This document shows positions 1 to 5,341 of a stretch of DNA of 5,446 nt, piece after piece. Numbering within the stretch: the first letter of the stretch is position 1; each line of letters opens with the position of its first letter. Source of the stretch: Bacteroidales bacterium (lineage in GTDB: Bacteria; Bacteroidota; Bacteroidia; Bacteroidales; ML635J-15). The notes below the pieces were generated by a model. It worked only from the letters and a program-made list of their open reading frames with translations, was not told where the DNA came from and searched no databases. The translations under genes were made by a program, and so were the position numbers. The stretch covers positions 1-5,446 of the forward strand of contig JAQVPT010000248.1 of the NCBI GenBank assembly GCA_028701945.1. Direction: 5' to 3'.

Positions 1-312
1 ATCTGCAATAACATAATTTTGAACACCAAAATTTATTGCAAAGTTTATTGATATTAATAAAATAAGATACAAGAAAAATTTTAGTAATTGGTAATTTTTC
101 TGAATAAACCTAGGAATTAAAACCAATAAAATGATATAAATACTAACAAAATCAATTGTCAAAGCCGAGAAATAAGAATAATAATTTTTTACGCTATTAC
201 CAAAATGAAAGACTGTTGCACTAAACAGAATATACGCTACCCAAAACATAAGATGATTTAGGAATCTATATTTTGTACCGAGTGAGAAGTTTTCGTTTGA
301 TATAGCGTTCAA
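1..312 (-). CDS. Sensor histidine kinase of the LytS/YehU type, N-terminal membrane part only (partial)
   Basis: Reading the minus strand from 312 gives 104 uninterrupted codons to the window edge, so the C-terminal part is missing. The peptide has a short polar start, the motif NHLMFW at about residues 19-24, and three hydrophobic helices at roughly 22-38, 45-67 and 76-96. The second ends in LIPRF and is followed by QKNYQLLKFF. This 'xxHxxFW ... Y ... LIPRF ... KNYxLLKFF' layout is what I know from the membrane domains of Bacteroidota histidine kinases with the His_kinase (PF06580) domain, which usually pair with a LytTR response regulator. The kinase core itself is not in the window, so the identification rests on the membrane domain. 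The start is uncertain: the frame is closed by a TAA at 324-322, and the only early start is TTG at 312. The first in-frame ATG (249) would remove the conserved NHL lead-in, so TTG is preferred. Expected partners would lie beyond the left edge. Confidence 0.6.
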   Translation of the reverse strand, partial: MNAISNENFSLGTKYRFLNHLMFWVAYILFSATVFHFGNSVKNYYSYFSALTIDFVSIYIILLVLIPRFIQKNYQLLKFFLYLILLISINFAINFGVQNYVIAD

Positions 313-337
313 TATACTTCGTTATTAAATTTAATCA

Positions 338-345
338 CAAAAATA
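338..345 (-). promoter_or_regulatory. Candidate Bacteroidota -7 promoter box for the kinase gene
   Basis: The minus strand reads TATTTTTG here, an exact match to the Bacteroidota -7 consensus TAnnTTTG. It lies 25 bases upstream of the TTG start at 312, which would give a short leader of about 20 bases. A TTG lies only 15 bases upstream of the box instead of the usual 19-21, so the -33 element is weak. The box suggests the kinase is transcribed separately from the barrel gene that ends at 435. In A/T-rich DNA such boxes occur by chance, so this is suggestive only. Confidence 0.4.
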
Positions 346-434
346 CAAAATTTATAAACACAACCATAAAACTCATTAAGTTTTTTTTTCAACAACTAAT
401 ATAAACTCTAACAATTTATATCTGATTCTGCAAA

Positions 435-2132
435 TTAAAAAGTGCTTCGGTATCCAAAATGTATTTTTGAGCTATTAAAAAGAAACGGATTTTCGTTTTG
501 CTTGCCTACGGCAAAAATAATTGAAAACACCCCTGCATTCGTATTAAGATCAAGCCCCGCTCCTACTCCCATCAAAACATTATAACTATCCTCAATAGTA
601 AATCGTTTTTCTGTATATGCAATATCGTAAAATAAAAATAATGCTGATTGCTCCTCAAACAAATACCGTAATTCAGTGTTAAAAATGCTATACGACGAAA
701 CTGGAAGAGACAATTCGTCAAAACCACGTATGGTATTCAATCCACCAATACGGTCAAGCTCATTCTCAAATATTTTTTCTGAATAAATCATTGAGGTATA
801 ACTACGCAACTTAATACTCATATAAGAAAACAAAGGAATATAGGCATTTACAGCCGCAAACGAAATGTTTTGAAATATCGGTTTGATTTCTTCTTCGTTT
901 TGTTGATTTTTTGTACCAAACGAAGTACTTAAATCGAGAATAATACCCGAACGGGGCGACAAATTATTATCCGTTTGTATAAATCTGTAACTAACACCAA
1001 ACAGATTTGAACTAAACCCCGAATAGTTAGCATCGGTATAATTTGCTTCTTTTCCCAACAAATACGAAGTTTTTCGTCTAAAAAAGAATTCAGTTCCGTT
1101 TGCGGTATTGCTACCATATATTAGTCTTCCAGTAAAATCGGTATTTACATAGCTCGAATCTTTCTTTTCGATATCAAATTTAACACCTACACCAAATTGA
1201 GAACGGAATAAATAAGGCAATGAAAATTCTGTTTTTAAGTTTTGACTCAATAGCTCAAACTTTTGCCACTTAAAAGCAAACAGCTCACCTGCTCCTACAC
1301 TATTTAATAAATATAAATTAATATCGCCAGTTACCAATAGTTTACCAGTAGTTTTATTATTTGGCAATATTCCAATCATTCCGTTAAAGCTGTTAGATTT
1401 TCTTTTTTTTAGATACAATAAAATATCGGCATTATCGTCTCCAAATGCTAACTGAAAAGGTCTTGTTTGTTCAATAAATTTAAGATTTTTTATTTTATTC
1501 TCAATTTGATTTATTTTTTCCATCGAAAAGACATCTGATTTTTTTATTTCTAGATAACTTTCAATATAATGTTGCCTTATTTTAGTGTCTGATTTAATAT
1601 GTAAACTATCAAAATAAAACCTTTGACCTTCATCAAGTTTAAAGCGAGCATACACCAAGCTGTCAGAATTTATAGCTAAGGAGTCCATAATTATGCTTGC
1701 AAACGGATACCCTTTATTGGCAGCATCTTCTAAAGCGTTCATAAAAACTTTTTGCAAGCTATTGATATCAAAAACTTTACGGCGTAAAATTTTCTTTTCA
1801 TAAACATTCTTAAACTCGTTTGGAACAACAAAATCAAATTCATCCCAATTAAATTTGCTGCCCGTAGTGAAATATGCAAATATTTCGGAAGTATCCACAA
1901 CAACACTATCAAAACCAGCAGAGACATATCCTTGAGTAAGAAAATCGGTTTTGTATTGATTAAGAATTGTGTTTAAATCAGAAGTATCTCTACTAATTTT
2001 ATTAACATCAATTAGATAATCATCAGCAACAAATTGACGCTTTAAAATATGAAGATCAGATTGTGCAAACAAGTACGTGCTTGACGATAAAAAAAGGATT
2101 AAATAAAAATAATATTTACAATTGACTGTCAT
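435..2132 (-). CDS. Omp85-superfamily outer-membrane barrel protein (BamA/TamA/ShlB-like) with POTRA-like repeats
   Basis: The 565-residue product starts with a Sec signal peptide (hydrophobic core about 8-20, likely cleavage after the Ala of FAQ at 21-24), so it is exported. Residues about 28-95, 100-172 and 173-243 each show a helix followed by a Gly-Tyr or related turn and beta strands, as in POTRA domains: QGYVSAGFDS near 67-76, KGYPFASIIMDS near 140-151, and FDSLHIKS near 174-181. The third is the clearest; the first is degenerate. From about 248 to 565 lie alternating amphipathic strands of a barrel, with the family motif IRGF at 468-471 and a C-terminal Phe, the usual signature for Bam-dependent outer-membrane insertion. 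The barrel fits surface antigen D15 (PF01103). At 565 residues it is much shorter than BamA (around 800) and closer to TamA or two-partner-secretion ShlB/FhaC transporters; no secreted TpsA partner is visible. The start is the second of two overlapping ATGs and gives the signal peptide. Its start overlaps the stop of the DUF4831-like gene. The substrate is unknown. Confidence 0.85.
   Translation of the reverse strand: MTVNCKYYFYLILFLSSSTYLFAQSDLHILKRQFVADDYLIDVNKISRDTSDLNTILNQYKTDFLTQGYVSAGFDSVVVDTSEIFAYFTTGSKFNWDEFDFVVPNEFKNVYEKKILRRKVFDINSLQKVFMNALEDAANKGYPFASIIMDSLAINSDSLVYARFKLDEGQRFYFDSLHIKSDTKIRQHYIESYLEIKKSDVFSMEKINQIENKIKNLKFIEQTRPFQLAFGDDNADILLYLKKRKSNSFNGMIGILPNNKTTGKLLVTGDINLYLLNSVGAGELFAFKWQKFELLSQNLKTEFSLPYLFRSQFGVGVKFDIEKKDSSYVNTDFTGRLIYGSNTANGTEFFFRRKTSYLLGKEANYTDANYSGFSSNLFGVSYRFIQTDNNLSPRSGIILDLSTSFGTKNQQNEEEIKPIFQNISFAAVNAYIPLFSYMSIKLRSYTSMIYSEKIFENELDRIGGLNTIRGFDELSLPVSSYSIFNTELRYLFEEQSALFLFYDIAYTEKRFTIEDSYNVLMGVGAGLDLNTNAGVFSIIFAVGKQNENPFLFNSSKIHFGYRSTF
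2129..2132 (-). other. ATGA stop/start overlap coupling the DUF4831-like and Omp85 genes
   Basis: On the minus strand the barrel gene's ATG (2132-2130) shares bases with the upstream gene's TGA stop (2131-2129). Four-base ATGA overlaps typically allow translational re-initiation, so the two proteins are probably made together from one transcript. No ribosome-binding site is apparent ahead of the second start, which fits coupling but is also normal for Bacteroidota. Confidence 0.8.
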
Positions 2133-3295
2133 TCATTGCAGATTCTCTTAATAGAACCATTTTCGACATCAAATATTATTTTTAGATGCTTATTTTTAAA
2201 CATTTTTGATGGTAAATTTGTCAAAGTACCATACTGAGGAATTACAAAAGCTTGTTTTGCATAAGTATTCCCGTCAAACTCTACACTAAGTCCACCATGC
2301 CCGGGAATTCGATAAAAAAAGCCTTTGGTTTTCTCTTTTTCTTTTAATTTTGTTTGTCGGCTATAAAAACTATCCAATTCTGTAGTCCAAGCACAATTTT
2401 GATATGTTAGATAAACAGGTTCAGTGTCGGCTGCTGCAGTTTTACATATTCCTAGCTCTTCAGATAGATGAAATATTACAATTTTACCAGACTGATGCTC
2501 TATTTGTGGTTTAAATGTGTAATAAAAGCTGTTACTTACAGAAATTTCCTTACCAATAAATAGCTCAAGATACTGACTTTCAAGCTTATCAAGTTCTTCG
2601 ATTAGGAACTTAATATTTTTTGGAGGTTTTTCATCGTCAAATTGTGCAGTTTGCAATTTGAATTTTCTTTTACGAATTTTAATGATATAATTTGCAGCTT
2701 CCTCTGCTTTTTGCTCAAAGTCTTTGCTTGTAATCACAGTATTGTAAACTGGGATTTTTTGAAAAATAGAATCTAACTGTATAACTTTATAAGTAGTATC
2801 AGTTATTCCAATAAAATTTCTCTTTACACCATAATCGAAATATAAAGGAGAATCAAGGTCAAAATATTCAGGTGAATTTTGATATTTTAATTCATTCAAC
2901 GTCGTTTGATTATCAATAATATCATTATAAGAAGCAATCAAACCTCGACTATCGAAACACAATGAAGCCTTATTACCAAACACCATAAAACCAGCCAAGG
3001 GATCGACAACAGAAACTTGTAAAAACTCAACTTCTGAAATATCAGAATAAGTGTAAGATTTTTTAGGAGCATCGGCAATAGACAAGTATTTTTCAGCATA
3101 ATTAGAAAATGGCCCAGAAATAAATTTAGAAGTTTCGACATCAACTTTTACATGAATAACTGTTTGAGGAAGGAAATACACTGTTGAATTTTTCTTAATT
3201 TGCAGTGTAGTATCTGTTATTGGGACAACATTTATTTGCGAAAATACTAACAAACCCATTCCAAGTAATCCTATTAATATTATAATTTTCTTCAT
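2129..3295 (-). CDS. Secreted DUF4831-family protein of unknown function
   Basis: The 388-residue product begins with a classic signal peptide: MKK, a hydrophobic core at 4-18, and likely cleavage around FSQ at 18-20. No cysteine follows it, so it is not an evident lipoprotein. The mature N-terminus has a beta-rich segment with TVYFLPQTVIHVKVDVE (38-54) and then GPFSNYAEKYLSI (61-73). A charged helical part at about 193-250 (KAEEAANYIIKIRKRK ... LESQYLELFIGKE) precedes a C-terminal beta-rich region with FYRIPGHGGLSVEFDG (327-342). These blocks match what I recall of DUF4831 (PF16115), a Bacteroidota family of about 350-390 residues with no assigned function; the match is from memory, not a search. 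There are three cysteines (113, 284, 301) and an isolated CNE end. It is the first gene of a coupled pair with the Omp85 barrel, so an envelope role, perhaps as a periplasmic partner of the barrel, is an inference. ATG at 3295 is the only start that keeps the signal peptide. Confidence 0.78.
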   Translation of the reverse strand: MKKIIILIGLLGMGLLVFSQINVVPITDTTLQIKKNSTVYFLPQTVIHVKVDVETSKFISGPFSNYAEKYLSIADAPKKSYTYSDISEVEFLQVSVVDPLAGFMVFGNKASLCFDSRGLIASYNDIIDNQTTLNELKYQNSPEYFDLDSPLYFDYGVKRNFIGITDTTYKVIQLDSIFQKIPVYNTVITSKDFEQKAEEAANYIIKIRKRKFKLQTAQFDDEKPPKNIKFLIEELDKLESQYLELFIGKEISVSNSFYYTFKPQIEHQSGKIVIFHLSEELGICKTAAADTEPVYLTYQNCAWTTELDSFYSRQTKLKEKEKTKGFFYRIPGHGGLSVEFDGNTYAKQAFVIPQYGTLTNLPSKMFKNKHLKIIFDVENGSIKRICNE

Positions 3296-3318
3296 AATTT
3301 TTGTTTTAAGAATAAGTG

Positions 3319-3326
3319 CAAATATA
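3319..3326 (-). promoter_or_regulatory. Candidate Bacteroidota -7 promoter box for the DUF4831-Omp85 operon
   Basis: The minus strand reads TATATTTG, an exact TAnnTTTG match, 23 bases upstream of the ATG at 3295. Transcription from it would give a leader of roughly 15-18 bases without a Shine-Dalgarno motif, as is common in Bacteroidota. No clear TTTG-type -33 element lies 19-21 bases further upstream. The box would make the DUF4831/barrel pair independent of nnr. Confidence 0.45.
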
Positions 3327-3390
3327 CAAAATCTTTATGAAAACTAAGATTACTGTTGTCTGATAAAATTATTTTTGTTTGTTTATTTAC

Positions 3391-3459
3391 TGACGTTTAC
3401 ATTGCCTCCAATTCACTGCCAGAAATAAGATTTGATTTTTTGTCGGCAACGTAAAGTCA
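3391..3459. repeat. Inverted repeat IR1 (15-base-pair arms, 38-base loop)
   Basis: The left arm TGACGTTTACATTGCC (3391-3406) is complementary to the right arm GGCAACGTAAAGTCA (3445-3459). Fourteen pairs are Watson-Crick, with one A/C mismatch (3401/3450) and one bulged G (3395). The enclosed 38 bases are A/T-rich and show no further clear structure. There is no T-tract after either arm, so it is not a terminator. The right arm shares the core GGmAACGTAAA with the neighbouring IR2, which suggests the two are related. Confidence 0.7.
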
Positions 3460-3474
3460 AAATTAGGTTATATT

Positions 3475-3524
3475 TTTTTTACTTTCCATCATCCGCCTTT
3501 TCGCGGTTATGGAAACGTAAAAAA
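3475..3524. repeat. Long near-perfect palindromic hairpin IR2
   Basis: The left arm TTTTTTACTTTCCAT (3475-3489) pairs with ATGGAAACGTAAAAAA (3509-3524) over 15 pairs with one bulged C at 3516. Inside, after a small internal loop, CCGC (3493-3496) pairs with GCGG (3503-3506) around a six-base loop, for 19 pairs in total. The arms carry T-runs on the 5' side and A-runs on the 3' side on both strands, the reverse of an intrinsic terminator. It resembles a REP- or MITE-type palindrome more than a terminator. Confidence 0.8.
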
Positions 3525-3539
3525 GCACAGGAGTTCTGA

Positions 3540-3657
3540 AATTATCAAGTTATTGACAGATTTCGACCAAAGGGAGAAATCTCATTACTGTATAGTTTGA
3601 TTTTTCTCGTACACAAATGAATTGAAATAGAGATTTGTCATTTAGAACTTGATCATT
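3540..3657. repeat. 118-base element with imperfect terminal inverted repeats (IR3), abutting the nnr stop codon
   Basis: ATCAAGTT (3544-3551) is exactly complementary to AACTTGAT (3646-3653), and TGACAGATTTC (3554-3564) pairs with 3630-3640 across 11 positions if two G-T wobbles are allowed. Three outer pairs (3540-3542 with 3655-3657) extend the arm. The wobbles are G-U in a plus-strand RNA and C-A mismatches in a minus-strand RNA. Within it, AGATTTC (3558-3564) can also pair with GAAATCT (3576-3582), and AAATCTC (3577-3583) with GAGATTT (3630-3636), so the folds compete. The stretch TTTCGACCAAAGGGAGAAATCTC resembles, from memory, a dispersed intergenic repeat seen in many Bacteroidota genomes. 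The right end overlaps the last two bases of the nnr stop codon. Confidence 0.65.
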
Positions 3658-5167
3658 AAGTTTCATTTTCAAACACCTTATATACTTCAGACAAGTTCTC
3701 AATAATGTCGGATGCCGACAATGCCATTTCACCGAGCTTTTGTTTGGCTAAGTCTCCAGCTTTGGAATGAAAATATACGCTTAAAATTGTTGCCAATTCG
3801 GGTTTATATCCTTGTGCCAGAAGTGATGCCACAATACCAGTCAACACATCGCCACTTCCGCCAGTTGCCATTCCGGGGTTTCCGCTTGTATTAAAGAAAA
3901 CTCGTCCATCTGGCAAGGAGATAGAAGTTATTCCACCTTTAAGTACAATTACAATTGATTTTTCAACCGATAACTTTCGCATAAATTCAATTTTCTGCCA
4001 CGAATTTGCAAACTTTCCAAAAAGCCTTTCAAATTCTTTTGGATGCGGTGTAATAATCGTCCCTGGTTTGATAATTTTAATAAAATCTGGGATATCAGAC
4101 AAAATATTTAGTGCATCAGCATCAAGAACAGCAGATACTTCACACATCTGTAACAACCTAATTAACAAATCCTTAGTAACACTATTAGTATCCAAGCCAG
4201 GTCCAATTCCAACAGCATTATACATAAAAATATTTTCTACATTACTGCAATATTCATCATGATTATCAATACTTATCATAACTTCTGGAACAGACACTTG
4301 CATAATATTCACCAACTTTGTTGGCAAATGAGCAGTAATTAGTCCTGCACCCGATTTTAGAGCAGCCTTTGCAGCAAGAACAGCAGCACCAGCTTTTCCA
4401 TAACTTCCTGCTATTAATAATAGGTGTCCAAAATTACCTTTGTGGTCGAAACGATTTCTTTTTTTTAAATTTGTTTTTACAAACTCCTTATCAGTAATAA
4501 AATAATCTGAATGAATGAATTTGATTGCGACAGGACTAAGACCTATCGGCACAGTAATAACCTCACCAAAAAATTTATGGTTTTCTGCAAACATCATCGA
4601 AATTGACGAAAACTGCAAAGCGTAAGTAATATTAGCCTGTACAATTGCCCCATTATTATTTGTATTATCCTCACCAAACAATCCTGAAGGAATATCGACA
4701 GCTATAACAGTATTACCTGAACTATTTATTTTATTAATAACTAGGGCGAACTCACCTCCAGTTTCTCTAGTAAGTCCACTTCCAAAAATTGCATCAATAA
4801 TTACAACATCATCGGGAATCATAAGCTCCGAGGAACTGAATATTTGATGCACAGCATTTTTATTGATTTCTTTTATCCGGTTTAAATTAACGCTACAATC
4901 TTCACTCATGGATTTTGTAAATCGGCAAACATAAATATCGACCTCATATTCGTTGGACAATAATAAACGTGCAATTACAAGTCCGTCTCCACCATTATTG
5001 CCAGGGCCAATAATCACACAAAATTTTCGAAATGTAGAATATCGCAATATAATACGTTCAAAAACTGCTTTTGCAGCTCTTTCCATCAAATTAATTGATT
5101 TTATAGGCTCATTTTCGATAGTATATTTATCAATTTCTTGAATTTGGGATGATTTAAAAATTTTCAT
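3656..5167 (-). CDS. nnr: Bifunctional NAD(P)H-hydrate epimerase / ADP-dependent NAD(P)H-hydrate dehydratase
   Basis: This 503-residue cytosolic enzyme repairs hydrated NADH and NADPH: the N-terminal domain interconverts the R and S epimers, and the C-terminal domain dehydrates the S form using ADP. The YjeF_N epimerase domain (about 1-215) shows GPGNNGGDG (54-62), DAIFGSGL (125-132) and DIPSGLFGEDN (158-168). The ribokinase-like dehydratase domain (about 225-495) shows KGNFGHLLLIAGSYGKAGA (243-261), GPGLD (322-326), LDADALN (348-354), TPHPKEFE (373-380), LKGG (409-412) and GNPGMATGGSGDVLTG (429-444), with the expected catalytic Asp at 440. All key motifs are present and length matches the family (about 490-520), so both activities should be intact. 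The ATG at 5167 gives the usual MKIFKSSQIQEID start. The gene is divergent from the transporter gene and separated from the DUF4831-like gene by the repeat-rich gap; it appears to be a single-gene unit. Confidence 0.97.
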   Translation of the reverse strand: MKIFKSSQIQEIDKYTIENEPIKSINLMERAAKAVFERIILRYSTFRKFCVIIGPGNNGGDGLVIARLLLSNEYEVDIYVCRFTKSMSEDCSVNLNRIKEINKNAVHQIFSSSELMIPDDVVIIDAIFGSGLTRETGGEFALVINKINSSGNTVIAVDIPSGLFGEDNTNNNGAIVQANITYALQFSSISMMFAENHKFFGEVITVPIGLSPVAIKFIHSDYFITDKEFVKTNLKKRNRFDHKGNFGHLLLIAGSYGKAGAAVLAAKAALKSGAGLITAHLPTKLVNIMQVSVPEVMISIDNHDEYCSNVENIFMYNAVGIGPGLDTNSVTKDLLIRLLQMCEVSAVLDADALNILSDIPDFIKIIKPGTIITPHPKEFERLFGKFANSWQKIEFMRKLSVEKSIVIVLKGGITSISLPDGRVFFNTSGNPGMATGGSGDVLTGIVASLLAQGYKPELATILSVYFHSKAGDLAKQKLGEMALSASDIIENLSEVYKVFENET

Positions 5168-5196
5168 TTTGGCCGTAAGTTTAGTATTTCAAGTGG

Positions 5197-5228
5197 TAAA
5201 GTTAATGAAATAGGATAAAAAGAAACAA
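5197..5228 (-). promoter_or_regulatory. Candidate promoter of nnr
   Basis: On the minus strand TTG (5228-5226) is followed after 21 bases by TAACTTTA (5204-5197), which matches the Bacteroidota -33/-7 arrangement TTG-N19to21-TAnnTTTG except for the final base of the -7 box. Transcription would begin about 20 bases upstream of the ATG at 5167. This is a plausible but not strong call. Confidence 0.35.
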
Positions 5229-5287
5229 TAATAATAAGTTTTGATAACAATATAATTTAAAACAATACATAATTTAAAAAAGATTTC

Positions 5288-5295
5288 TATATTTG
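5288..5295 (+). promoter_or_regulatory. Candidate Bacteroidota -7 promoter box for the transporter gene
   Basis: TATATTTG is an exact TAnnTTTG match on the plus strand, 46 bases upstream of the ATG at 5342. No TTG-type -33 element lies at the usual distance upstream. The leader would be about 40 bases, A/T-rich, and without a Shine-Dalgarno motif. It is divergent from the nnr promoter in the same 174-base gap. Confidence 0.4.
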
Positions 5296-5341
5296 CCTTG
5301 CTTAAAAATATTGAAATTATTAACAACTAAAAATTTTATTT

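Larger units (their letters stand above)
3296..3655. other. 360-base gene-free region containing three inverted repeats
   Basis: I find no credible coding sequence in this stretch on either strand. A short minus-strand open frame reaching from 3732 to 3550 is mostly the antisense-frame shadow of nnr. The left part (3296-3330) holds the leader and -7 box of the DUF4831-like gene. Most of the rest, 3391-3657, consists of three consecutive imperfect inverted repeats, listed separately. No intrinsic terminator with a stable G+C stem and T-tract is apparent downstream of nnr. The region could be decayed mobile or intergenic repeat DNA, or could encode a structured RNA; the sequence alone does not decide. 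Confidence 0.7.

Noticed and set aside
1..4. Adapter remnant at the left end (minus strand ends in AGAT)
   Set aside because: Four matching bases are too few, and the kinase frame reads naturally to the edge.
399..421. Possible terminator hairpin after the barrel gene (ATATAAA/TTTATAT)
   Set aside because: The seven-pair stem is entirely A/T and is not followed by a T-tract on the minus strand, so it is expected by chance in this composition.
929..1927. Short minus-strand frames inside the Omp85 gene
   Set aside because: They overlap the barrel gene in other frames and have no domain signal.
2938..3144. 68-codon minus-strand frame inside the DUF4831-like gene, with leucine-rich stretches
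   Set aside because: The hydrophobic look comes from reading the A/T-rich gene out of frame; the host gene keeps its signal peptide and family blocks.
3331..3350. Small hairpin ATCTT/AAGAT upstream of the DUF4831 promoter as an operator
   Set aside because: Five A/T-rich pairs around a ten-base loop are not distinguishable from chance.
3475..3524. IR2 as an intrinsic terminator for nnr
   Set aside because: The T- and A-runs are on the wrong sides of the stem for both strands.
3550..3732. 60-codon minus-strand open frame crossing the end of nnr and the IR3 repeat
   Set aside because: Its first half is nnr in another frame and its second half lies in inverted-repeat DNA. The composition (runs of Cys, His, Arg) does not look like a real protein and there is no start context.
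3712..5141. Plus-strand open frames of about 60 codons inside nnr
   Set aside because: They lie antisense within a complete, motif-rich nnr gene and show no protein-like features. They are antisense shadows.
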